Assembly (NCBI GenBank): GCA_005518205.2
Contig: RFFC02000036.1
Coordinates: 1 to 64,000, forward strand
Length of the DNA stretch: 64,000 nucleotides
Source of the DNA: Hormoscilla sp. GUM202
GTDB lineage: Bacteria > Cyanobacteriota > Cyanobacteriia > Cyanobacteriales > Desertifilaceae
Direction: 5' to 3'
In this document: in pieces, positions 18,040 to 26,055 of the stretch
Position numbering within the stretch: position 1 is the stretch's first letter
How the letters are laid out: every line of letters starts with the position of its first letter
The notes under the pieces: generated by a model
Told to the model about the DNA's origin: nothing
Databases searched by the model: none
The model's input: the letters and a program-made list of their open reading frames with translations, nothing else
Position numbers and translations under genes: made by a program

Positions 18040-19074
18040 CTACGCTGCGAGATGCCGCAGAACTTGGGGAACATTGGCAGCTTTCCACTGCGCTCCTGAG
18101 AGCTTCACCCGTGCCGCAACCTGCTTAATCGTTGATTCCACCTCTCCCGAACCGATTGAAATTCCCTCGGCTTGGTAATAGCCATAGTTCACAATGCGGT
18201 GACGATGCTTAGTAACATAGGCCCTGAAGTTATCAACCCGTGGATGCTCCCAGTCGTCAAATTCTTTGAGGGCTGCATCTACCTTGCCTGACCATAGGAG
18301 AGCTTTCACTCGTGCCAGTCTAGAGCTGGACCCACCGACTTTCTCGAGGTTTTCCATCAAGTGATACCAATCGAGGATTTCCAGACGGAAGATGGTTGGG
18401 CCAATCTCGGCAAACAAATTCCAAACGCCATCATGACCGTCTCCGATACTCACAAGTGGATTCGCCAAGGGCTGCTGGTTGACCCATTTGACCAGTCCTG
18501 CATTGTCCCGAAAGAAGGCCGCTACCCCGAGGTCATGTAGATTAACGCCCTTGTAATCGCGCCACTCACAGGGTCTCCCTTGCGGGGTCCGTAAGCGTAC
18601 TTTCCCCCCATCAATGCTCATTTCCTCAACAACTTCCTTGACAGTCGGCAACTTCAACTCATGGGCGAGCACTTTCGGTTCTTGAGGGCTGATTTCGGAA
18701 ACAGCTTTTTTAGCCGTCGGCAACTCAAACTCCTGAGGGGGCAGTTTCGGTCCTTGAGGGCCCGTTGAGGAAACGGCTTCTTTAGCTGTGGGCAACTCAA
18801 ACTCCTGAAGGGGCAGTTTCGGTTCTTGAGCGCTCGTTGAGGAAACGGCTTCTTTAACTGTCAGTAATTCAAACTCATAACGTTGCACCAGTCGTTGCTG
18901 AGTTCCCCGGGAAACGCTCATCCCCGTGAGCTGCTTAAGATCTTCCGAGGCGTGCTCATAAGAAGAGTTCGCACTCAGTAACAAGCAACATTTTTCCAGA
19001 TAGGGACTCCACTGGCTATAGGCTCTCACATCAAAATAAGTCGCTTGCTTCTCCGTGATGAGGAGCTCGCCCAA
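18040..19074 (-). CDS. ISKra4-family transposase, copy 2
   Basis: A 344-aa transposase frame identical to copy 1 except for one residue (E instead of Q at position 3). It shows the same GDGHDGVWNLF and EILDWYHLMENL core and the same repeat linker. It appears intact, so either copy could mobilise both. Confidence 0.8.
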   Translation of the reverse strand: MGELLITEKQATYFDVRAYSQWSPYLEKCCLLLSANSSYEHASEDLKQLTGMSVSRGTQQRLVQRYEFELLTVKEAVSSTSAQEPKLPLQEFELPTAKEAVSSTGPQGPKLPPQEFELPTAKKAVSEISPQEPKVLAHELKLPTVKEVVEEMSIDGGKVRLRTPQGRPCEWRDYKGVNLHDLGVAAFFRDNAGLVKWVNQQPLANPLVSIGDGHDGVWNLFAEIGPTIFRLEILDWYHLMENLEKVGGSSSRLARVKALLWSGKVDAALKEFDDWEHPRVDNFRAYVTKHRHRIVNYGYYQAEGISIGSGEVESTIKQVAARVKLSGAQWKAANVPQVLRHLAA

Positions 19075-19082
19075 AATGCTGT

Positions 19083-19301
19083 TTAAAATTCGGGTTCGCC
19101 CTGCGGTGGTGCCACTGGTGCTTTCGATAAAAAAAGGGCAATCTCTGGACTGACGTATTGAAGCAACTGCCCACGGACTGTAGCTTCGAGTCCTGAGAGT
19201 GTTTTCAATTGCTCTGGAACAGTCCCTTGGGCCTCCTCATACAACAAGGCGGCTATTCCCAAAGCATAGGTTTTAATTTGAGCTAAATTTTCAGGATTCA
19301 T
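19083..19301 (-). CDS. IS small ORF, copy 2
   Basis: A 72-aa frame matching the small ORF of copy 1 except for the last residue (F instead of S). It carries the same T-run that could allow -1 frameshifting into the main transposase frame. Confidence 0.6.
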   Translation of the reverse strand: MNPENLAQIKTYALGIAALLYEEAQGTVPEQLKTLSGLEATVRGQLLQYVSPEIALFLSKAPVAPPQGEPEF

Positions 19302-19801
19302 AGTTTTAGAGGGAGCGTTTACCGACTGTCTCAGCTTAACACCATCTCGGAACCCGTTCGACTAAGCATTTCTACTCATTGCGAAACTGGGATGCACCCG
19401 CACTACTTCTGCTGTAAGGCCGAGAACATGAAAAGCTTTGATGCTGTTATTAAATTCCGACCAACCTGAAAGCATGGCAATGGGTTTGCCCAATAACTCG
19501 CTGAGTAATGGCGAATTCTCCACCAGTTTCTGGGGCTGACGATCTCCCCCCTCCGCAAGACCAAAATCTAGTTCTTTGGCTAGATGCAGGGAAAATATCG
19601 CGTGTCCGAGAGGATTTAAGCACTTGCTCGGTTCGAGCAATGTTGTCAACTTTAAATCAATTACATGTCTAACCATATACAACCAATACAGTCCTGCGAA
19701 ATATAACTGACTTTCAACTTGCCCATGTTGGCTAATCATCTAGTCTTTCTATATAAACACATTTTTTTGTTACTGTCAAGTGCTACTCAAAAAAAAATTT
19801 A

Positions 19802-19972
19802 TTATTTTCCGGTCTCTCGGGCAGGATGGTGGCGCTCGATCCAACTGATGACCGCACTTTGGGCAGCAATCAGCGAACAACGGATGTAATCTCCTTCTCG
19901 GGTGGGCGATCTCCCACCCCAGACATATAAACCACCGGTGCATAGGAAAACCACAATAGCCCGACAAGGGCA
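19802..19972 (-). pseudogene. unassigned coding remnant
   Basis: A leftward frame of about 56 codons has no start codon but looks like protein (TGGLYVWGGRSPTREGDYIR, then CSLIAAQSAVISWIERHHPA). It lies just after the dCMP deaminase and before the large split gene. It may be the end of a lost operon gene. No family was recognised. Confidence 0.35.
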
Positions 19973-20542
19973 CTAACTACAACGATCGCTTTTAACGGAA
20001 GTGGGATGAAGTAGGAATGAAGCTGCTCTTTTAGCAGTAGCTTCATCGATGCAAATTTGTTTCAGAGTAACTAAGCCATCGGAGATAAAGGAATCTCTCA
20101 CTAAGGCTTTTTCTCCACTGTTGAAAATACTTTCATAGAAAACTTCATGAATTCCAGCAGAAATAATTAACTTCAAGCAAGAGAGGCAAGGTTCTAAGGT
20201 AACGTAAATACTGGCACCATCTGTGGAAATTCCGTGCTTCGCTGCTTGGGCGATCGCATTAGCCTCAGCATGGACAGCGCGGGAGGGCAAAATCTTACTA
20301 GCATCGCAGCTACTCAGCCCCGGATAGCAATAGCCCTGAGCCGTACAATGAACAGAACCAGATGGGGAACCATTGTAACCCGTTGCCAGCACTTGCCGAT
20401 CTTTAACTATTACCGCCCCCACGGGAAAAGCGAGACAAGTTGAACGAGTAGCTGCCAGCTTAGCCAACATCAGGAAATACTCGTCCCATGTTGGTCTTTC
20501 TGCTTCCATATTCATTATATCATCCTGTCCCAAAGAATTCAT
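19973..20542 (-). CDS. deoxycytidylate (dCMP) deaminase
   Basis: A 189-aa zinc enzyme of the cytidine deaminase fold that converts dCMP to dUMP. The zinc ligands are in HAEANA (His91, Glu93) and EPCLSCLK (Cys119, Cys122). An additional CTAQGYCYPG / LSSCD cysteine set, usual in dCMP deaminases of the ComEB type, lies between residues 66 and 80. The ATG overlaps the stop of the thymidylate-synthase-like gene by 4 bp, so translation is coupled. The product dUMP is the substrate of a thymidylate synthase, which fits the neighbour. Confidence 0.85.
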   Translation of the reverse strand: MNSLGQDDIMNMEAERPTWDEYFLMLAKLAATRSTCLAFPVGAVIVKDRQVLATGYNGSPSGSVHCTAQGYCYPGLSSCDASKILPSRAVHAEANAIAQAAKHGISTDGASIYVTLEPCLSCLKLIISAGIHEVFYESIFNSGEKALVRDSFISDGLVTLKQICIDEATAKRAASFLLHPTSVKSDRCS

Positions 20543-22041
20543 GAGAGTGGTTTATCCTGTTCGTAGACCTGTTTCCTTGACAAAGCGATCTCGGCCTTTT
20601 GCAACTCCGTGCCCAAGTACATGGCATGTTCCACGTGCATCCCTTGACAGTCTGCTGCAATTTGTCGATAAAGTGAAAGGGCGGATCTGCCCTCATAACG
20701 GTTAACTACCTCTCCCAAACCAGGAGTCATTTGTTCTACCAGGATTTTACCGGACTGCACGGTAATGACAAAATTACCTGTAGGATCGTGATAGTCTCGT
20801 TGCTGACAGATTTTGGCATATTGGGTTTTAATCAGCCCATCGGCATTTTCAAAAGTATCGTCATATAGATGAGCACTTTGACTTACAGTAATCAGCGGTC
20901 CCATCTGCAGGTTATAATCGGAACGAGAGGCGATCGCATCTCGGATATATTGCTGCAAAGCCCGTAACCCGATCGCATTGGCGGGCCAAGCCATATACAT
21001 ATCATTACTGCGGATGGTCGCCGTCAAAGACAATTCCCCATTGACAACCCTGACCCAAATATGATTTAAGCAAGGGCTACCGCCCTTTTCGTGGTCCTGC
21101 ACGTCCCAGAGTGACATGACTGCACTAGCCGCGTCAATTTCTGCGATTAATTTAGCAATTACCTGCTCGATTTGATCTCGTCCAAACCAGGACCGCAAGC
21201 GTTGACCGTAAGTATATTTTACTCCTTCCCGGTAGGGGGCATCATCTAAAATTTGCGGAATGTACTCTTGAATAAAGGCGCGGTCTACAGGCAAATAATT
21301 GGGTTCGGGAAAATAGAAATCCTGGGGTTCGGACGTCACCACAGCCATCAGATCGATTAACTCTTGCCATTGGCCATCGTAACCCGTAGGTCGCAGAGTG
21401 CCAGTAGTTCGGATCCTATGAATAATCTTTACCCAAGTTTCGGCGATCGTCTGCCCTTCTATTCTATGTCCGTAACGGGGTCCGGGCAATATCTTACTCT
21501 CGATTTCAGTCAGAGGAAATTCCTGGGGCGAACCCCAAGGTGGAACTACACCCCGTTGGGCGTATAACTTAACTTGACTGACTGCCTCAGCGATCGAGGA
21601 TACCTCTTGCCATTCTACCGACTCTCGCAGCCGAAGTAGTATAGTAGGATCGATTTCTATATCAATGTAGCCAGGGATAGGAGAATTAATCAGCCAGCAG
21701 GGGCGATTTGTATCGCTTTTGCCTTCTGTAAACCCGTTGCGGAAGAAATCTAACAGACAGGTTACTCCACCAGCATTTCGATCTTCTTTCGTAGCCTTAA
21801 GTACCACCAAGAAACGCACGTGAGGATTCGCTAACATATTCCTAATTAGCAAACTGATTCCCCTGGTCGGACTGTACAACTGACCGATCGCAGCAAATTC
21901 AGCCACATGCAAATGCTTGGCAACTGCTTGCTTGACAGTCCACCCCGTGACGACCGCAGTTTGTCCCGTGCCGTAAATCAGTTGATTAGGTTTGTGCAGA
22001 GCCTTATACTGAAATTGGGTTGCCTGAATCGTTGCTGTCAT
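20539..22041 (-). CDS. thymidylate-synthase-like protein with an N-terminal extension
   Basis: A 500-aa protein. The C-terminal half carries the thymidylate synthase fold: nucleophile Cys324 in GGSPCLNHIWV, then TIRSNDMYMAWPANAIGLRA, the RSxD/N-nucleotide-binding motif. The first 170 residues form a separate domain with no clear match. Archaeal-type ThyA proteins have a similar layout. The enzyme probably transfers a one-carbon unit to dUMP or a related nucleotide. The gene leads a leftward operon with dCMP deaminase, the split 655-aa protein and two methyltransferases. Whether it makes dTMP or a modified base cannot be decided here. Confidence 0.7.
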   Translation of the reverse strand: MTATIQATQFQYKALHKPNQLIYGTGQTAVVTGWTVKQAVAKHLHVAEFAAIGQLYSPTRGISLLIRNMLANPHVRFLVVLKATKEDRNAGGVTCLLDFFRNGFTEGKSDTNRPCWLINSPIPGYIDIEIDPTILLRLRESVEWQEVSSIAEAVSQVKLYAQRGVVPPWGSPQEFPLTEIESKILPGPRYGHRIEGQTIAETWVKIIHRIRTTGTLRPTGYDGQWQELIDLMAVVTSEPQDFYFPEPNYLPVDRAFIQEYIPQILDDAPYREGVKYTYGQRLRSWFGRDQIEQVIAKLIAEIDAASAVMSLWDVQDHEKGGSPCLNHIWVRVVNGELSLTATIRSNDMYMAWPANAIGLRALQQYIRDAIASRSDYNLQMGPLITVSQSAHLYDDTFENADGLIKTQYAKICQQRDYHDPTGNFVITVQSGKILVEQMTPGLGEVVNRYEGRSALSLYRQIAADCQGMHVEHAMYLGTELQKAEIALSRKQVYEQDKPLS

Positions 22042-22098
22042 AGTTTGTCAGAATGGGAAATAAGCTGCTAATATAGCATAAAGTTTAGCGAGGAACAG

Positions 22099-22680
22099 AT
22101 GAATATTCAAAAAATAACCATATCGGCAGGTGCGGCCCTGGCAGTATTGCTGCCGATCGCCGCTCCCGCAATGGGTAAGCCAGCTGAGCAATCAGAGGAA
22201 CTGGTCCAAGAGCAACTAGTCAGCCAGAGGTCTGGCAGAGAGCAAGTAGTCAGTGGCAAGATCGTAGAGATTGTCGGTGATGTGGTAAAGCTGAGCCTGG
22301 ACAACGGCAGGGCGGGGATCATCTCTATGTGCTGGCAAGAAAGAGGAGCCCAGGGCATAGTAGTTGGCATGAGGATTTCCGCTACCTTGGAGGGTCGGAG
22401 TATAGTCGCTATGAATCGAGAAGTGATAACATCACAACGGATTGCTTCGAGCAGTCTGCTACAAAGAGTACGACAAGTCAGACGCCAGCTACAGCGAACT
22501 CAGAGAACTCCTCAGCGAACTCAGAGAACTCCTCAGCGAACTCAGAGAACTCCTCAGCGTAGTTTCACCACACCACCTCAGCAGCGGATCCCACAGGTTC
22601 CCCAGAGGGTCCGTCCTCAAGTGCCAGCACTGACCGTACCGCAAGCACCAGCATCACGACCTGTAAGAGCACTTTGGTAA
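22099..22680 (+). CDS. exported Arg/Gln/Thr-rich protein
   Basis: A 193-aa protein with an N-terminal signal peptide (hydrophobic ALAVLLPIAAPAMG, probable cleavage near residue 27). A small beta-rich domain follows (VVSGKIVEIVGDVVKLSLDN). The C-terminus is basic with three QRTQRTP repeats encoded by a 21-bp tandem repeat. I do not recognise a family. It may be periplasmic or cell-surface. Confidence 0.6.
   Translation: MNIQKITISAGAALAVLLPIAAPAMGKPAEQSEELVQEQLVSQRSGREQVVSGKIVEIVGDVVKLSLDNGRAGIISMCWQERGAQGIVVGMRISATLEGRSIVAMNREVITSQRIASSSLLQRVRQVRRQLQRTQRTPQRTQRTPQRTQRTPQRSFTTPPQQRIPQVPQRVRPQVPALTVPQAPASRPVRALW
22492..22554 (+). repeat. 21-bp tandem repeat in a coding region
   Basis: Three perfect units beginning CAGCGAACTCAGAGAACTC code for QRTQRTP. 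The length is a multiple of three, so copy-number change keeps the frame. Confidence 0.9.
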
Positions 22681-22696
22681 TTGCCCATTTGCATTT

Positions 22697-22729
22697 AGAA
22701 ACCAGGTATATGGGAAAAACCTGGTTTCT
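22697..22729 (+). terminator. hairpin after the exported protein gene
   Basis: AGAAACCAGGT pairs with ACCTGGTTTCT over 11 bp, 17 bases after the stop codon. It belongs to the same repeat family as 11449-11512 and could act as a terminator. Confidence 0.45.
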
Positions 22730-22767
22730 GGCCGCTTAGTGGCTCTTTTTCAGAGTCCGAAACCACA

Positions 22768-23028
22768 ATGATCAGAATAGAAAAAACAACTGGCACTGCT
22801 ACCGCTAACGGCGAGATGACCGTAATCCTACCTGCTGACCTTCCCCCAGGAGAATACAAAGTAGCGGTTGTAATTGACGAAACCCCTCTACAGCCCAAGC
22901 AGCAGACTCCAAAACCCCCCCTGAAGCTGAAGTCGTGGAAATGGGAGAATTGGCCAGCCGACTGTCGCTTTAGTCGGGCGGATATTTATGGTGATTATAA
23001 TGATTATGGTGATGGAAGCAGCAGATAG
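22768..23028 (+). CDS. orphan antitoxin-like small protein
   Basis: An 86-aa protein (MIRIEKTTGTATANGEMTV, then LPADLPPGEYKVAVVIDE) of a kind common in cyanobacteria upstream of PIN-domain toxins. The usual C-terminal FRREDIYGD motif appears as FSRADIYGDYNDYGDG. No toxin gene follows within 250 bases. Family recognition is from memory and moderate. Confidence 0.5.
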   Translation: MIRIEKTTGTATANGEMTVILPADLPPGEYKVAVVIDETPLQPKQQTPKPPLKLKSWKWENWPADCRFSRADIYGDYNDYGDGSSR

Positions 23029-23218
23029 ACGTACAACAGGGATGATTTTGCTCGGTTTTCCGAACTAATTTCCCTGGTGTCGCTAGAGATTCCCTAGTGT
23101 CAGCGATCGGTACGATCGGTTACCAGTGCCTCGTTACCTGGCGACCCCTGGTAACGCATCACATAGCACATGGTAAATTGCCAATATAAACTATACCTAT
23201 AAATGAATAAATAATCAA

Positions 23219-23296
23219 CAATTAGCAATTCTCAATTAGCAATTAGCAATTAGCAATTAGCAATTAGCAATTAGCAATTAGCAATTCTCAATTAGA
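23219..23296. repeat. AATTAGC heptamer tandem array
   Basis: About ten copies of the 7-bp unit AATTAGC, twice interrupted by AATTCTC, lie at the 3' end of the flavoprotein gene. It is a simple-sequence tract with no spacer structure. Confidence 0.9.
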
Positions 23297-24763
23297 CCAA
23301 GAACGACGAAGATTAAAGAAGGTTTCAAGGAAATTTTGCTTGCGGGTGTTGCGGTTAAAGCGTTCCCGTCTCCATTCGAGAGCAGTTTGGGAAATAATTT
23401 CTGAAAGAGTGGGTCTGACAATAGCATCCAGATTCAGGGATCCTAACTTAATCTTCTGCCCCATCGCTAGAGCGATCGTCCCGATCGACTCACTAGCAGC
23501 AGGTCCAACAATAGTAGCTCCCAAAATTTGGCCACCTCTCCGCCCAATCAGCTTACAAAAACCGGTAGTTTCCCCCCGGATAACAGCAGCATCAACAGTC
23601 TTAAAATATTGCCGTACCGCTAACACATCCTTACCATACCTGCGTCTGGCTTGGGCTTCAGTCAACCCCACTCGTGCCAACTCTGGTGAGGAAAATATTG
23701 CCCAAGGAATTGGGAGGTAATCGACATTAAATATTGGTAAAAACAAAGCATTTTTTAAGGCAATTCCTGCTTCATAAATAGCCAGATGCCCAAACCGATA
23801 GCCACCAATAATATCTCCACAAGCGTAAATGCGAGGATTAGTAGTTTGCAGTTTTTGATTAGTCTGAATGCACCTGCTGTTCCACTTGACCCCAACCGCC
23901 TCCAGATTTAAGCAGGCCACATCACCAACACGTTGACCCATTGCTAGGAAAATTTCATCAGCCTCGATCGCCTTATTTCCGGCCTGAATCCACTTTTTGT
24001 TCTCCAGCAGCTTAGCTTGAGTTACTTCAGTTTGGGTGAGAACTTTTATCCCCTCTGCTTCTAACTGCGCTTGAATCAGTTGTCCCGCCTCTGGATCCTC
24101 TTTGGGAAAAATCTGGGGACTACTGACTACCAATGTGACTCGACTACCCAGCCTGGCCAAAGTCTGACCTAGTTCCACTCCAACAGGATCCGATCCCATC
24201 ACCACTAATGTTTCCGGTAGCTTTTCCAGACTACCCAGGGTTTCAGTCGTCACATAGCCAGTAGATAGCAGTCCTTCTAGATCTGGGACATCCGGACTCG
24301 AACCAGTAGCTATTAAGTAGGCAGAGGCCCGCAGACGGCGATCGCTGACAGCAAATACAGGCATGTTCCGGTGGTAGACAAATTCACCCCGATCGATAAT
24401 CACATCTACCCCCAAAGACGCCAACAAAGCCGGTTCTTGCCGTGATTGGAGGGTACTTTCCACAGTTGCTGCCCATTGCCGTGCATCAGCAAATTGCATT
24501 CCCCTAGCATCACCAGTTCCTGGGACATTTATGCCAAATCCCAAGCCTGCCCTCTCACCCAGCATCTGGGCTACCCGTCCCACCTGATTTAGGCAATGCT
24601 GGTATCTAAATCCCGATTTCTCGGGAACCATAGCACCCCTGAGAGTCCCAGACAGTTGGGGTTCTACCAGGGCGACACGGGCTTTCAGTTGGGCTGCTGC
24701 TGCTGCCGCATACACACCGGCAGGGCTGCCACCAATCACAACCAAATCGTACTCAACTGCCAT
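23288..24763 (-). CDS. dihydrolipoamide-dehydrogenase-like flavoprotein lacking the redox disulfide
   Basis: A 491-aa FAD/NAD(P)-dependent oxidoreductase. FAD-binding VVIGGSPAGVYAAAAAA is at residues 8-24, the NAD-binding VVMGSDPVGVELGQTLA near 190, and YACGDIIGG near 315. The active disulfide CxxxxC expected near residue 45 is absent (the region reads LSGTLRGAMVPEKSG), and the C-terminal His of HPTLSE is replaced (VRPTLSE). It therefore cannot work as a lipoamide or mercuric reductase. A quinone- or NAD(P)H-dependent role is possible; the substrate is unknown. Confidence 0.75.
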   Translation of the reverse strand: MAVEYDLVVIGGSPAGVYAAAAAAQLKARVALVEPQLSGTLRGAMVPEKSGFRYQHCLNQVGRVAQMLGERAGLGFGINVPGTGDARGMQFADARQWAATVESTLQSRQEPALLASLGVDVIIDRGEFVYHRNMPVFAVSDRRLRASAYLIATGSSPDVPDLEGLLSTGYVTTETLGSLEKLPETLVVMGSDPVGVELGQTLARLGSRVTLVVSSPQIFPKEDPEAGQLIQAQLEAEGIKVLTQTEVTQAKLLENKKWIQAGNKAIEADEIFLAMGQRVGDVACLNLEAVGVKWNSRCIQTNQKLQTTNPRIYACGDIIGGYRFGHLAIYEAGIALKNALFLPIFNVDYLPIPWAIFSSPELARVGLTEAQARRRYGKDVLAVRQYFKTVDAAVIRGETTGFCKLIGRRGGQILGATIVGPAASESIGTIALAMGQKIKLGSLNLDAIVRPTLSEIISQTALEWRRERFNRNTRKQNFLETFFNLRRSWSN

Positions 24764-24854
24764 CTGTTTTTTAGACTAATAACGACCAATTACTCTATTT
24801 TTTTCAAATGCTACATATTGCTAATAATAGCTTCCTTAGTTAGTAAAATATTTG

Positions 24855-24887
24855 CGCTAGCTGTTACCTGACATGTAACAGCTAGCG
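24855..24887. terminator. hairpin between flavoprotein and CobD-like genes
   Basis: A perfect 13-bp stem, CGCTAGCTGTTAC with its complement, around a 7-base loop, 29 bases after the CobD-like stop codon (leftward reading). The following bases are AT-rich, so it may end that transcript. Confidence 0.5.
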
Positions 24888-24915
24888 AAAGGTTGTCCTA
24901 TATAGAGAACTGGGA

Positions 24916-26055
24916 TTAGGAAAGCAGGTCGGCGAGACCGGAGAGTAAACGCTGGTTGTCCGCTGCGGAACGAACAGCTACTCGGAAGTAGCGATCGCCC
25001 AATTCGGAGAAACTCAGACAATCCCGAATCAGAAGCCGGCAGTGTAATAGTAAAGCTGACTGCAACTGGGAACTGGGGTAGTCCGACTCTACCAATAAAA
25101 AGTTAGCCGCACTGCTGAAAGGTTGCAAACCGGGTAAAGACCCTAACCCCTCGAACAGATCTGACCTGGTTGGAGACAACCAGGACCAAGTTTGCTCTTG
25201 GAATTGAGTATCCCCCACGCAGGCCACCCCTGCTGCTGCTGCCAAGCTGTTCACTGGCCAGGGGTCGCGCCAAGCACGCCACTGTTGCAGCCGGTCGGGA
25301 TGGGCGATCGCATAACCCAGGCGCAGTCCCGGCAGACTGTAGAACTTAGTGAGCGATCGCACGATTACCAAATGGGGATAATCCCGTACCACCGGGATTA
25401 AGCTTTGCTCCTGGTCTGGGGGTAGAAAATCCATAAACGCCTCATCCACCACCACCAGAGCAAACCTCTCCAGGATGGAGCAAATCTCCTCCCTGGTCCA
25501 CAGCCGACCTGTGGGATTATGGGGATTATTGAGTAGTAAACCTTTCTGCAATGTCTGCGATCCGAAGTTCCAAGCTAATGACCACCGACCGCTGATCGCT
25601 GACAAAGGACACTCCAGTACCTTAACATTAAATGCCCGGAGTGCCCGCCAGTAATCCCCAAAGGCAGGAGTGACTAAATAGGTTGCCTCCAACCGAGACA
25701 AGGACCAAGCCACCCAAGTCAGCAACTCCGCAGCACCATTGCCAGGTAGAATCCACTCCGGCGGCAGCTCGTGCATTTGAGCCAACGCCTGCCGCAGCTG
25801 CTGATAATCTGGGTCGGGATAGGCTTTCAAGGAGTCCAAGTGGGCAGTAATAGCCGCGCGAGCCGTTTCGGGAGGTCCCAAAGGATTGATATTGGCAGAG
25901 AAATCCAGTAATTCCTCCGCCGAACAGCCTGCCAGTGCAGCTGCCCAGACTAAATCCCCCCCATGTACAGGAGTCTTCGGTGTCTCTTGGGTAGTACTCG
26001 TAGCGCTCCCAGGAGACACCGACCAAGGATTAATCTTGTTCCTATTCCACTGCAT
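24916..26055 (-). CDS. cobD: threonine-phosphate decarboxylase / HisC-like aminotransferase
   Basis: A PLP fold-type I enzyme of about 379 aa. HGGDLVWAAALAG and LDFSANINPLGPP near the start are typical of CobD, which makes aminopropanol phosphate for cobalamin. The PLP lysine is in RSLTKFYSLPGLRLGY and the substrate-binding NPHNPTG is present. The start is uncertain: ATG 26055 overlaps the end of hup by 14 bp, and a GTG at 26019 is an alternative. The codons between them lie partly in a dispersed hairpin repeat, so the native N-terminus was probably altered. Confidence 0.75.
   Translation of the reverse strand: MQWNRNKINPWSVSPGSATSTTQETPKTPVHGGDLVWAAALAGCSAEELLDFSANINPLGPPETARAAITAHLDSLKAYPDPDYQQLRQALAQMHELPPEWILPGNGAAELLTWVAWSLSRLEATYLVTPAFGDYWRALRAFNVKVLECPLSAISGRWSLAWNFGSQTLQKGLLLNNPHNPTGRLWTREEICSILERFALVVVDEAFMDFLPPDQEQSLIPVVRDYPHLVIVRSLTKFYSLPGLRLGYAIAHPDRLQQWRAWRDPWPVNSLAAAAGVACVGDTQFQEQTWSWLSPTRSDLFEGLGSLPGLQPFSSAANFLLVESDYPSSQLQSALLLHCRLLIRDCLSFSELGDRYFRVAVRSAADNQRLLSGLADLLS
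25978..26021. repeat. hairpin element in the cobD N-terminus
   Basis: A 14-bp stem (CGGTGTCTCTTGGG with one imperfect pair) around a GTAGTACTCGTAGCGCT loop. Same family as 8327-8370. It is read through by the cobD frame. Confidence 0.65.

Larger units (their letters stand above)
17813..19399 (-). mobile_element. ISKra4-type insertion sequence, copy 2
   Basis: 1587 bp, nearly identical to the copy at 5399-7087 apart from the 102-bp duplication and a few substitutions. Same inverted ends. Flanked by GCACTACT at 17804-17811 and 19400-19407, with one extra G at 17812. It interrupts the large unrecognised gene. Confidence 0.9.
16182..19739 (-). pseudogene. large unrecognised protein (about 655 aa), split by an IS
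   Basis: Two leftward frames, 19739 to 19400 and 17811 to 16182, flank an ISKra4-type element. Deleting the element and one 8-bp target copy joins them exactly in frame: ...LTAEVVR then PILGEIEVW... The rebuilt protein has about 655 residues. I do not recognise the family. Visible features are a KCHLCRY zinc-like pair, CATSGNFGIAWYE, a GGMYGAMIPY segment, DNHTRPGIAGAFK and HVCPTTHTMGY. It sits between a dCMP deaminase gene and two methyltransferase genes. The downstream part could be translated from a TTG 28 bases inside the IS, giving a 552-aa truncated protein. Without the insertion no other damage is visible. Confidence 0.7.

Noticed and set aside
23219-23296. Regularly spaced AATTAGC units suggested a CRISPR-like array
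   Set aside because: The units are directly adjacent with no spacers; it is a simple tandem repeat.
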